A stretch of DNA of 7,812 bases from Nitrosomonadales bacterium (GCA_016218465.1 JACREA010000243.1:1-7812), one strand, 5' to 3'. Shown: positions 1 to 6,204, numbered from the stretch's first letter. Numbers and translations are program-made. The notes: generated by a model from the sequence alone, not told the origin.

Positions 1-1166
1 AACATGCCTTCACCATGCGAAACTTCGATGAAGCCTGACGAATCGAGCAACATGTCTTCCGGCAGCTTGATACCGTTGGTCTCCGGCTCCATGCCGACTG
101 CCAGCACGGCCATGTCATGCACCGTGGCGTAGCGGTGATAGCCCTCGGTATCCACACCATGCAACACCGGGTTGCCATCCTTGTCTTCGGTTATTTTGGC
201 GACCTTGGATTTAACGAAACTGACCGTCGTATCCTGTTGCACTTTCTGGTAGAAATCTTCGAGCCGGTCTATGACGCGGATGTCTATGTAGTAGATCGTC
301 GATCTACCGGATTCGCCACAAGCCTCGCGCACATAATGCGTCTGCTTGAGCGATGCCATGCAACAGATGCGCGAACAATGGCGCAGATGGTTTTCATCAC
401 GCGAACCGGCGCACTGGATGAAAGCGATGTTCTTCGCTTCCTTGCCGTCGGAAGGGCGCAGCAGCTTGCCGCCGGTCGGGCCGTGCGGGTCGGCGAGCCG
501 CTCAAATTCCAGGCTGGTGATCACGTTGGCAAAACGATCATAGCCATATGGCTGTATTTTGGCCGCGTCGTAAGGCTTCCAGCCGGTCGCCCAAACGATT
601 GCGCCCGTTTTCAACTTGACCGTCTCGGTCTGCATGTAAAGATCTATGGCGTCATATTTGCAGGCCGCCATGGCTTTTGCCGCATCCGGCGTTCCGATGA
701 TCGAAGGGTCGAGCACGTAGTGCATCGGATATGCCATCGCGTGCGGCAGGTAGGCCACACGCATCTTGCTTAAGCCATAATCATGAGGATTCTGAATCTC
801 TGCTTCGACCGCAGCGGCACAGTCGCCGCAGGCAGTACAGTTTGCGTTGACGTAGCGGGGGGACAGCTTCAGTGTCACCGTATAGTCGCCGCGCTGCCCG
901 GTCACGCTGCTCACCTCGGCCAATGTCATCACGCGCACATTGCGGTTGGCTTTCAAACGGCGCAAATTGATTTCCAGCCCGCAGGCCGGATGGCACATCT
1001 TGGGAAAATAGCGGTTCATCGGTGCGGTGCGCCCGCCCAGGGTTGCATTGCGTTCAACGAGTATCACCTGCTTGCCGCATTCAGCGGCTTCCAGTGCCGC
1101 TGTCATGCCGCTTATGCCACCGCCGACGACGAGGATGGTCTGGTTGGTTGCGATGGATGAACTCAC
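1..1166 (-). CDS. qmoA: QmoA-like FAD-dependent oxidoreductase (HdrA-related), 3' end cut by window edge
   Basis: An uninterrupted frame of 388 codons runs from a GTG at 1166 off the left edge. QmoA is usually a little over 400 residues, so roughly 20-30 are missing. Near the N-terminus is a dinucleotide-binding signature, ILVVGGGISGMTAALEAAE (residues 11-29), then LVERNATLGGR (36-46), typical of the FAD fold in HdrA/QmoA. The segment FPKMCHPACGLEINLRR (54-70) matches the QmoA style. CTACGDC (110-116) is an iron-sulfur-type cysteine motif, and QCAGSRDENHLRHCSRICCM (251-270) is the HdrA-type cysteine cluster. QmoA works with QmoB and QmoC to couple APS reductase (AprAB) to the quinone pool; in sulfur oxidisers electrons flow from AMP-sulfite oxidation to quinone. 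It is cytoplasmic, attached through QmoC. GGAGG at 1176-1172 lies 5 bases before the GTG, and the first internal ATG falls inside the FAD motif, so GTG is the start. It directly follows the phosphoesterase stop codon, implying one transcript. A plain HdrA-like subunit is the alternative; qmoB/qmoC would lie beyond the edge. Confidence 0.88.
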   Translation of the reverse strand, partial: MSSSIATNQTILVVGGGISGMTAALEAAECGKQVILVERNATLGGRTAPMNRYFPKMCHPACGLEINLRRLKANRNVRVMTLAEVSSVTGQRGDYTVTLKLSPRYVNANCTACGDCAAAVEAEIQNPHDYGLSKMRVAYLPHAMAYPMHYVLDPSIIGTPDAAKAMAACKYDAIDLYMQTETVKLKTGAIVWATGWKPYDAAKIQPYGYDRFANVITSLEFERLADPHGPTGGKLLRPSDGKEAKNIAFIQCAGSRDENHLRHCSRICCMASLKQTHYVREACGESGRSTIYYIDIRVIDRLEDFYQKVQQDTTVSFVKSKVAKITEDKDGNPVLHGVDTEGYHRYATVHDMAVLAVGMEPETNGIKLPEDMLLDSSGFIEVSHGEGM

Positions 1167-1709
1167 TCAAGCCTCCAATATAGGTTGCTGCAACGTACGT
1201 ATCTCGAAATTCATCCGCTCCAGATCGCCGAGTATCCAAGTCGGAACAGCGTCCACGCCGGGCGCGTCGATGCCCGCAACCGATCCGGGGTTAACCAGCC
1301 AGCAGTGCCCGCCGCTGACGTCTGCCTGCATCCCGACATGGGCGGTGTGGCTGTGGCCATGGCACACAAGATCGTAATCGCCAGTGCAGGCAAAAGCATG
1401 CCCGTGATGCGGCATATGTGTTACGAATATCTTGCGTCCGCCCAGTTCCAGAACGGCTTCTTGCCCGTGGTAGGTGAACAGGCCACCGGTCTTTTCCATC
1501 ATGCGGTACAACGTCGCAATGTCGCCAATATTGTTGCCGTGCACCGCGTGGATGGGAATACCGAGCGTAATGCATTCACGCAGGGTGTTCGCGCCGATCA
1601 GGTCGCCACAATGAATGACAGCCTGGGCGCCAACCGCTTTCGCCTGCGCAACAGCGGCCGCAAGCGGTTCTGCACGATCATGGCTATCGGAAACGATGCA
1701 GATTTTCAG
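1167..1709 (-). CDS. YfcE/MJ0936-family metallophosphoesterase, probable CTG start
   Basis: The predicted product is 180 residues, within the usual size of YfcE-like phosphodiesterases. Every metal-site motif of the calcineurin-like fold is visible: D8-S-H10 in IVSDSHD, G35-D36 in IHCGDLIG, GNN at 58-60, H98 in VTHMPHHGH, GHSH at 118-121 and NPGS at 140-143. The enzyme probably hydrolyses phosphodiester or phosphomonoester bonds with a two-metal (often Mn2+) centre in the cytoplasm; the natural substrate cannot be told. The start is odd. The conserved first strand (KICIVSDSHD) is preceded in frame only by TAA-GGC-ACA-CTG, with no ATG, GTG or TTG. CTG at 1709-1707 is therefore the best start, helped by TAAGG ending 4 bases upstream. 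The next standard start is the GTG at 1544, which would remove the DxH and GD metal ligands. Its TGA directly abuts the GTG of qmoA, so the two are probably translationally coupled. A frameshift from an out-of-frame ATG upstream is a less likely alternative. Confidence 0.85.
   Translation of the reverse strand: MKICIVSDSHDRAEPLAAAVAQAKAVGAQAVIHCGDLIGANTLRECITLGIPIHAVHGNNIGDIATLYRMMEKTGGLFTYHGQEAVLELGGRKIFVTHMPHHGHAFACTGDYDLVCHGHSHTAHVGMQADVSGGHCWLVNPGSVAGIDAPGVDAVPTWILGDLERMNFEIRTLQQPILEA
1172..1176 (-). promoter_or_regulatory. Ribosome binding site of qmoA
   Basis: GGAGG on the minus strand lies inside the last codons of the phosphoesterase, 5 bases before the GTG at 1166. It decides the GTG start and supports translational coupling across the TGA-GTG junction. 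Confidence 0.7.
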
Positions 1710-1772
1710 TGTGCCTTAAGGTATTCAGGGGATTTCTGGTGTTAGTCATGATGTCAAAACAACATTGTATTC

Positions 1773-1784
1773 ATTAGGCCTAAT
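1773..1784. repeat. Perfect 12-base palindrome, possible operator
   Basis: ATTAGGCCTAAT is identical to its own reverse complement. It lies just upstream of the TACAAT (1769-1764) that could be the -10 box of the minus-strand phosphoesterase-qmoA unit, where a bound regulator could affect RNA polymerase. No known operator is recognised. Confidence 0.4.
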
Positions 1785-1844
1785 TGGTGGTTTTAGTGTC
1801 TATAGCCACTACGGGGGAGCTACAATATAACCCGAATGGGGGTA

Positions 1845-1857
1845 TACTTATTAAGTA
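1845..1857. repeat. Perfect inverted repeat with a NarL-like heptamer, possible operator
   Basis: TACTTA-T-TAAGTA is a perfect 6-1-6 inverted repeat. TACTTAT fits the NarL heptamer consensus TACYYMT exactly, and the opposite-strand copy fits at 6 of 7 positions. However, the heptamers overlap by a base rather than having the usual 7-2-7 spacing. It lies 142 bases upstream of the kinase gene, whose partner regulator is NarL-like, so autoregulation is possible. This is inference from pattern and position only. Confidence 0.35.
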
Positions 1858-1999
1858 ATGAACTTAGAGAAAGCGTCATCAAAACATTCTTTCCCGATAT
1901 TTTCATTTATCAAATTCTGATGAGCTGTTTGATACTCCGGCACACTCTTATAAAAGCATTCAAGTTATTCGGAAGTTAACGAAACACCTGGTTGAATAT

Positions 2000-3235
2000 A
2001 TGAGCAAAAAAACTAATTCCGTAAAAAACCCAGCCCCCGCCGATTTTTCGTGGGCAAAGGATTCGGGTTTTACGCCACCACTCAAAAAAAAGGGCGCGAC
2101 AGCATACAAATCACTCGCGCCTGCCGCCTCCAGGGTTGGCGACCTTAAACTTCTATTGGAAGAATTTCTTTCGACCCTCATTTCCACGGTAGAAGCTTCT
2201 GCCGGAATAGTAAGGATATCCCCCCCGCCACACGGCCAGGCCCCTCAAATAATCAGTTCTGTAGGCTTTCCCGCCGAGTTGCTTGAAGTCGAAAATTTAA
2301 TCAGCGTTAATTGCGTTTCATTTTGCAAACCCGCCACCAAACGCGGTATCTATTCAACCAATATTGGCATATGCAAAACACGTCAGGATTGCCGTTATGT
2401 TGGCTGTCAAATTCAATCGATAATTGCAGCCCCGCTCGAAAATCCTCGTTCTTCCGAAAATCAAATTGGAATGCTCACTCTATTTTTCGACACCCCGCAA
2501 GAACCAACTGAGCACATCTCCAAAACTCTTCAGTCATTCACCAAATTACTAGGCGCCATTGTCGAACATAACAGGTTGAACAGCGAAGCAAAGCGTGTCG
2601 AACTTATCGCCGAACGGCAGTCAATCGCAAACGAAATCCATGATTCACTGGCGCAAACCCTGGTCTACACAAGAATGCGCACTAGTTTGTTATTGGAATC
2701 CTTACGGGCAGGTAATGAGCTCATGTCTGCCAAATATGCGCACGATATTGATGACGCTTTGGAGATCAGCCAGAAAACCGTGCGGGAACTCATCACAGAT
2801 TTCCGTTGTGCGATGGATCCTTCCGGGCTGCTGCGTGCCCTGCAAATCCTGACCGAACAATTTTGTCTTCGCAATAATATCGAGCTCGAATATATCAACC
2901 GGGTAGCCCATCTCGAATTGCCGTTAGAATATGAAATTCAGGTTTACCATATCGTGCAGGAAGCTCTGGCAAATATCGCCACCCATTCCGGCGCGACCCA
3001 TGCCCGCCTGATCGTTGATTTAACGTCCGGTTACTACGTCATTACCGTCAAGGATAACGGTAGCGGCGGATGCACATTCACGCCTGTTGAAGGGCACTAT
3101 GGCATGATGATTATGCGCGAACGCGCGCAGCGTATTGGTGGAGAAATTAAACTGGAAAGCTCCAAAGGTTTCGGTACGCACCTGCAATTATATTTCCCTA
3201 TACCAGGATCAGATTGGAGAGCAGTTAATGAGTGA
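2000..3235 (+). CDS. Cytoplasmic NarX-like sensor histidine kinase with cysteine-rich GAF-like domain
   Basis: This 411-residue protein has no hydrophobic segment long enough to cross the membrane, so it should be cytoplasmic. A basic N-terminus (1-45) leads into a GAF-like region (about 48-190) that holds five cysteines: C105, C109, C125, C131 and C136. The kinase core is of the HisKA_3 type. ERQSIANEIHDSLAQTL (205-221) carries the phospho-accepting H214. The HATPase domain shows the N-box around N325 (IVQEALANIATHSGA), KDNGSG (351-356), and GHYGMMIMRERAQRIGG (365-381). In E. coli, NarX and NarQ also have a central cysteine-containing module, but they sense nitrate with a periplasmic domain between two membrane helices. 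That part is absent here, so the signal is probably internal: redox state, oxygen, nitric oxide, or an iron-sulfur cluster as in NreB. The ATG start has only a weak ribosome site, but no alternative start is near. It overlaps the response regulator gene by 8 bases, so the two form an operon and surely a signalling pair. Confidence 0.9.
   Translation: MSKKTNSVKNPAPADFSWAKDSGFTPPLKKKGATAYKSLAPAASRVGDLKLLLEEFLSTLISTVEASAGIVRISPPPHGQAPQIISSVGFPAELLEVENLISVNCVSFCKPATKRGIYSTNIGICKTRQDCRYVGCQIQSIIAAPLENPRSSENQIGMLTLFFDTPQEPTEHISKTLQSFTKLLGAIVEHNRLNSEAKRVELIAERQSIANEIHDSLAQTLVYTRMRTSLLLESLRAGNELMSAKYAHDIDDALEISQKTVRELITDFRCAMDPSGLLRALQILTEQFCLRNNIELEYINRVAHLELPLEYEIQVYHIVQEALANIATHSGATHARLIVDLTSGYYVITVKDNGSGGCTFTPVEGHYGMMIMRERAQRIGGEIKLESSKGFGTHLQLYFPIPGSDWRAVNE
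3216..3220 (+). promoter_or_regulatory. Ribosome binding site of the response regulator
   Basis: GGAGA lies within the end of the kinase gene, 7 bases before the ATG at 3228. It decides that start over an upstream in-frame start at 3135, which would add 31 residues that are not part of a receiver domain. Confidence 0.75.
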
Positions 3236-3896
3236 GAAAATTAAAGTTATTCTGGTTGACGATCAAAATCTGTGCAGGAGCGGATTAAGTGAGCTGCTGG
3301 GCAATTGTTATGGGTTTACCGTGCTCGGCGCAACCGGAAGTGTCGAAGGACTGCGCGAGTTATTACGTGAGCAACCCGATCTTTTGATCATGGATCTTCG
3401 CATGAAGCCATTGGATGGCTTGGCTATGCTTGGACAAATTCGCAATGAAGGCTGCACAACTCCCGCTGTTGTCCTGACCATGAGCGATTCTGACGTCGAC
3501 CTGGCAAACGCGATACGTGCAGGTGTACGTGGCTATTTACTCAAAGACATGGCGCCAGATGAAGTGGTTGATGCCATTCGTCGTGTCGCGGCTGGAGAGC
3601 TGGTCGTCGCTCCTGCCATGACGATCAAGATGATCGAAATGTTGCGCGGAGATCAACCCGGAGATGAACCTAAAAACTCCCTGAAATTACTCACTGACCG
3701 CGAACGTGAAATACTTCAACTGTTATCTCGTGGTGAAAGCAACAAAGCCATCGCACAAACATTATCGATCAGTTATGACACCGTAAAGCAGCATGTTCGT
3801 CATATCCTGACCAAACTGAATCTGTCATCAAGAGTCAAGGCCGCCGTGTTATTCACCGTCGAACAACAGGCACAGAATTCCGATGACAGGCTGTGA
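3228..3896 (+). CDS. NarL/FixJ-family response regulator with LuxR-type DNA-binding domain
   Basis: The product has 222 residues, the usual length for NarL-type regulators. The receiver domain (about 5-122) has the acidic pair D11-D12 in VILVDDQ, the phosphorylation site D56 in LLIMDLRM, T84 in VVLTMSD and K106 in YLLKD. The output domain (about 152-212) is a LuxR/GerE helix-turn-helix: LTDREREILQLLSRGESNKA followed by ISYDTVKQHVRHILTKLNLS, then SRVKAAVLF. The KQHVRHILTKLNLSSRVKAA stretch closely resembles NarL itself. Phosphorylation by the kinase encoded just upstream should expose the DNA-binding domain and control transcription of unknown targets. The start is the ATG that overlaps the kinase stop (ATGAGTGA), preceded by GGAGA. 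The overlap indicates translational coupling and a matched supply of the two partners. The palindromes upstream of the operon are candidate binding sites. Without knowing the signal I do not assign narL, nreC or any other symbol. Confidence 0.93.
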   Translation: MSEKIKVILVDDQNLCRSGLSELLGNCYGFTVLGATGSVEGLRELLREQPDLLIMDLRMKPLDGLAMLGQIRNEGCTTPAVVLTMSDSDVDLANAIRAGVRGYLLKDMAPDEVVDAIRRVAAGELVVAPAMTIKMIEMLRGDQPGDEPKNSLKLLTDREREILQLLSRGESNKAIAQTLSISYDTVKQHVRHILTKLNLSSRVKAAVLFTVEQQAQNSDDRL

Positions 3897-4116
3897 CATT
3901 ACCGCATACAACATTTTGAGCAACAGCAGATAGATCCGCTTGTATCGGTACTTCTGAATGGATTAATGGAAAGCCAAGAAAAAAGACGCTGTAAACGGCT
4001 TTCATCATTTATCGCAACCAGATTCCGATTGCTCAGATTCCAACTTATTATAACCATTTACTCGGATAATTTTTTACCGCATGCTTCGCACTCGCAAATG
4101 GCAGGTCGAAAGAAAG
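3897..4116. other. Non-coding stretch after the response regulator
   Basis: These 220 bases hold no convincing gene. A 60-codon frame (3966-4148) lacks a ribosome site, has no recognisable features, and runs through the terminator hairpin, so it is not called. GAAAGCC (3969-3975) and GGCTTTC (3997-4003) could pair around a 21-base loop, but no T-run follows, so this is a poor terminator. CAGATTCC occurs twice in close succession at about 4019-4041. Nothing else stands out. Confidence 0.5.
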
Positions 4117-4154
4117 ATGGGCTAGACCGTTTTGATCTAACCCATTGATTTTTT
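4117..4154. terminator. Bidirectional intrinsic terminator between the response regulator and tRNA-Val
   Basis: ATGGGCTAGA (4117-4126) and TCTAACCCAT (4136-4145) form a 10-base-pair stem around a 9-base loop. On the minus strand all pairs form, with one G-U, and the stem is followed by CTTTCTTTC, ending the tRNA-Val transcript. On the plus strand the stem has one A-C mismatch but is followed by TGATTTTTT (4146-4154), which can end the kinase/regulator operon. The T-run reaches the first base complementary to the tRNA CCA end. Confidence 0.75.
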
Positions 4155-4230
4155 GGTAGGCACGATTGGACTCGAACCAACGACCCCTTGGATGTCGACC
4201 AAGTGCTCTAACCAACTGAGCTACGCGCCT
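4154..4230 (-). tRNA. tRNA-Val (anticodon GAC)
   Basis: The 77 bases fold into a complete cloverleaf. The acceptor stem AGGCGCG pairs with CGTGCCT with one G-U pair, followed by discriminator A and an encoded CCA. T8 and A9 are in place. The D arm is GCTC-AGTTGGTTA-GAGC, the anticodon arm CTTGG-TCGACAT-CCAAG, the variable loop GGGTC, and the T arm GTTGG-TTCGAGT-CCAAT. The 7-base anticodon loop places GAC at positions 34-36, which reads the valine codons GUC and GUU. It is a single-gene unit with its own promoter upstream and a terminator right after it. Confidence 0.97.
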
Positions 4231-4244
4231 ATTACAGTGTTCGC

Positions 4245-4273
4245 ATTGTATCCGAAAGGCTATCTTGCTTCAA
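4245..4273 (-). promoter_or_regulatory. Sigma-70 promoter of tRNA-Val
   Basis: On the minus strand TTGAAG (4273-4268) and TACAAT (4250-4245) are 17 bases apart, a good match to the -35/-10 consensus. The expected start of transcription is at about 4238, only a few bases before the mature tRNA. The promoter lies just past the stop codon of the GIY-YIG gene. Confidence 0.72.
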
Positions 4274-4280
4274 ACGGAAA

Positions 4281-4607
4281 TCACGCCTGCCAAACCCCGT
4301 AACCTGTTTCTCGCAGGCCGATTGCAAGCTCCACTTCCATATCGCGTGCGCCGTCGTAGGGCATCGGGTTATATACTTCGTAGAGCTCGGGCAACAAGCG
4401 CAAACCGAATTCCTGTACGTATCGATTGGACTGGATACCTGCCTTGTGTTTGTCGAAGCGCACGTCGGGATCCAATCCCGTCATGCCGACGTAAACGCAC
4501 GGCTTGCCCGTGACGTAATCGGGGTTGGCTTTTTTGAATCGGCCTTTGTTGAGAACGTCTTTCGACAGTTCAATCACATAGACGTGGTAGTGGTCGCGGC
4601 GTCTCAT
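4281..4607 (-). CDS. Small GIY-YIG-like nuclease-fold protein
   Basis: The product is 108 residues. HVYVIEL (8-14) resembles the 'GIY' strand and PCVYVGMTG (36-44) the 'YIG' strand. DPDVRFDKHKAG (46-57) matches the helix that carries the family's conserved arginine (R50), and ARDMEVELA (87-95) supplies a candidate metal-binding glutamate (E91 or E93). This order fits the GIY-YIG fold used by UvrC, homing endonucleases and many small bacterial proteins. The gap between the two strands (about 25 residues, with KDVLNKGRFKKANPDYV) is longer than in classic members, and neither signature is exact, so nuclease activity is not certain. ATG at 4607 is the only start, because an in-frame TAG lies four codons upstream. 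The ribosome site is weak. There are no membrane segments. It stands alone between tRNA-Val and dnaB on the same strand, which gives no strong functional clue. Confidence 0.72.
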   Translation of the reverse strand: MRRRDHYHVYVIELSKDVLNKGRFKKANPDYVTGKPCVYVGMTGLDPDVRFDKHKAGIQSNRYVQEFGLRLLPELYEVYNPMPYDGARDMEVELAIGLRETGYGVWQA

Positions 4608-4751
4608 GGTTGCACCAAACTAAACCAGCGATTTGTCCGCGAATAACACGAAAGAATACTGAGAGCTAAAGTTGTTCGCCCTTTTCGTGTCTTGCGTGGT
4701 TTTAAGGGGCAAGCTGCTTTTTCTTCTTGGTCGTGACAGCGAGCAACCCGA
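4608..4751. other. Spacer between dnaB and the GIY-YIG gene with an imperfect inverted repeat
   Basis: These 144 bases hold no convincing gene. CCGCGAATAACACGAAAG (4637-4654) and CTTTTCGTGTCTTGCGTGG (4681-4699) are imperfect inverted copies with a perfect 8-base core, ACACGAAA/TTTCGTGT, about 29 bases apart. The wording (CACGAAA, GACACGAAA) resembles extragenic repeats I recall from many environmental bacterial genomes. It could also act as a weak hairpin after dnaB. There is no clear U-tract, so a terminator is not called. Confidence 0.45.
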
Positions 4752-6134
4752 TCAATAACTGCCCGAGGCCAGATTATCGAAGCGCGTGTATTCTCCCCTG
4801 AACGCCAGTTCGACCTTTCCAATCGGGCCGTTACGCTGTTTGCCGATGATGATTTCGGCTTTGCCTTTGTCGGGGGAATCGCTGTTATAGACTTCGTCGC
4901 GGTAGATAAACAGGATCAGGTCGGCATCCTGTTCGATCGCGCCGGACTCGCGCAAATCGGACATCACCGGGCGTTTGTTGGGGCGTTGTTCAAGGCTGCG
5001 ATTCAACTGGGACAGTGCGATCACCGGCACATGCAGTTCCTTTGCCAGTGCCTTTAACGAGCGGGAAATTTCCGAGATTTCCGTGGCGCGATTCTCGCTG
5101 GCTTTGCCTGCGTTCGAACTCATCAATTGCAGATAATCGACCACGATCAGGCCGAGTCCCTCATTCTGGCGATGCAGGCGGCGCGACCGCGCGCGCAAAT
5201 CAAGAGCAGACAGCGCGGCGCTTTCGTCGATGTAGATAGGCGCATCATTCAGCTTGCCGAGCGCGTGCGTCAACCGGCCCCAGTCGTCATCCTGCAAACG
5301 GCCGGTGCGCAAATCATGCTGATTGAGTTTGCCGACCGAACCGAGCATACGCATCGCCAACTGCGAAGCGCCCATTTCCATGCTGAAAATCGCCACAGGC
5401 AATTTGCTGTCCATCGCCACGTTCTCGGCAATGTTGATCGAGAACGCGGTTTTGCCCATGCTCGGACGACCCGCAACAATAATCAGGTCGCCCGCCTGCA
5501 AGCCTGATGTCATGCGATCCAGATCGGTGAAGCCGGTCGCAGTACCGGTGATGTCGCTGGGGTTGTCCCGCCCGTACAAAGTCTCGATGCGCTGAACCAC
5601 TTCCGTCAGCAGCGGCGGCATTGCAATAAAACCCTGTTTGCCTTTCGAGCCAGCCTCGGCGATTTCGAACACTTTGCTTTCCGCCTCGTCGAGCAGTTGC
5701 GCAGCATCGCGACCGGTCGGGTTATAGGCGCTACTGGCGATGTCGGTGCCGACCTCCGCGAGCTTGCGCATGATGGAACGCTCGCGAACGATTTCGCCAT
5801 AGCGGCGGATATTAGCTGCCGACGGCACGTTTTGCGCCAACCCACCCAGGTAAGGCAAACCACCAACCTTGTCCAGCTCACCGGCGATCTCCAACGCTTC
5901 GGCCACGGTAATCACGTCTACCGGCTTCGCCAACTCGCTCAAACGCACAACCTGGCGATAGATCAGGCGGTGTTCCTGCCGGTAAAAATCTTCATCGGTT
6001 ATCAGGTCGGCTATCCTGTCCAGCGCGGTCGAGTCAAGCATCAAGCCGCCCAGCACTGATTGCTCGGCCTCTACCGAGTGGGGAGGCAATTTGATCTGGT
6101 CGATCTGGGTGTCCGGATTAGAAAAGTTTTGCAT
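4752..6134 (-). CDS. dnaB: Replicative DNA helicase DnaB
   Basis: The product is 460 residues, the normal length, with no intein. DnaB is the hexameric 5'-3' helicase that unwinds DNA at the replication fork and binds primase (DnaG). The N-terminal helical domain (about 15-120) begins LPPHSVEAEQSVLGGLML. The linker is followed by the RecA-like motor from about 195: TGFTDLDRMTSGLQAGDLII, Walker A GRPSMGKT (222-229, K228), catalytic E253 in FSMEMG, and Walker B LIVVDYLQLM (329-338, D333). The motif VIALSQLNRSLEQR (371-384) follows, then SDLRESGAIEQDAD (392-405), and the arginine-finger region GKQRNGPIGK (431-440). The ATG has a poor ribosome site and is preceded in frame by ATG-TAA. It follows rplI as in many proteobacteria but is separated from it by an intrinsic terminator, so it probably has its own promoter. 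Confidence 0.98.
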   Translation of the reverse strand: MQNFSNPDTQIDQIKLPPHSVEAEQSVLGGLMLDSTALDRIADLITDEDFYRQEHRLIYRQVVRLSELAKPVDVITVAEALEIAGELDKVGGLPYLGGLAQNVPSAANIRRYGEIVRERSIMRKLAEVGTDIASSAYNPTGRDAAQLLDEAESKVFEIAEAGSKGKQGFIAMPPLLTEVVQRIETLYGRDNPSDITGTATGFTDLDRMTSGLQAGDLIIVAGRPSMGKTAFSINIAENVAMDSKLPVAIFSMEMGASQLAMRMLGSVGKLNQHDLRTGRLQDDDWGRLTHALGKLNDAPIYIDESAALSALDLRARSRRLHRQNEGLGLIVVDYLQLMSSNAGKASENRATEISEISRSLKALAKELHVPVIALSQLNRSLEQRPNKRPVMSDLRESGAIEQDADLILFIYRDEVYNSDSPDKGKAEIIIGKQRNGPIGKVELAFRGEYTRFDNLASGSY

Positions 6135-6175
6135 TTACATTTATTGGGCCGGTTAATTACTTTTGCACGTCAGGC

Positions 6176-6204
6176 ATTTTAACTCGCCGTTCGTGAAACA
6201 ACTA
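6176..6204 (-). promoter_or_regulatory. Candidate dnaB promoter
   Basis: On the minus strand TAGTTG (6204-6199) and TAAAAT (6181-6176) are 17 bases apart. The -10 box is good and the -35 box weak. It lies between the rplI terminator and dnaB, about 40 bases before the dnaB start, where a separate promoter would be expected. Confidence 0.4.

Larger units (their letters stand above)
1710..1999. promoter_or_regulatory. Divergent intergenic region between the phosphoesterase-qmoA unit and the two-component pair
   Basis: These 290 bases separate two divergent transcription units and contain no convincing gene. The base composition is AT-rich compared with its neighbours. Seen directly: a perfect 12-base palindrome (1773-1784), a perfect 13-base inverted repeat (1845-1857), and an imperfect TATAACCC/GGGTATA repeat at about 1826-1846. 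On the minus strand TACAAT (1769-1764) is a possible -10 box for the phosphoesterase, without a good -35. On the plus strand TTGATA (1929-1934) and TATAAA (1949-1954) could serve the kinase gene, but the 14-base spacing is short. Both promoter guesses are weak. The layout suits regulation of both directions from one site. Confidence 0.5.

Noticed and set aside
117..773. Long plus-strand frame of 218 codons
   Set aside because: It lies opposite qmoA, whose frame has clear family motifs over its whole length; the plus-strand translation has no recognisable domain.
1185..1745. Plus-strand frame of 186 codons
   Set aside because: It is antisense to the metallophosphoesterase, which keeps every metal-site motif.
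1685..1750. Short minus-strand frame from an ATG near 1750 (MTNTRNPLNTLRHTENLHRFR)
   Set aside because: Considered as a leader peptide or the true start of the phosphoesterase through a frameshift. It ends at a TAG after 21 codons in a different frame, and there is no slippery site, so the CTG start is simpler.
3969..4003. GAAAGCC/GGCTTTC inverted repeat as terminator of the regulator operon
   Set aside because: The loop is 21 bases and no T-run follows; the hairpin at 4117-4145 with TTTTTT is much better.
3966..4148. Possible 60-residue protein downstream of the response regulator
   Set aside because: There is no ribosome site and no domain, the composition is odd, and its end lies within the bidirectional terminator hairpin.
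4604..4822. Minus-strand frame of 72 codons overlapping the end of dnaB
   Set aside because: It overlaps dnaB in another frame and runs through the inverted repeat; it has no start signal or recognisable features.
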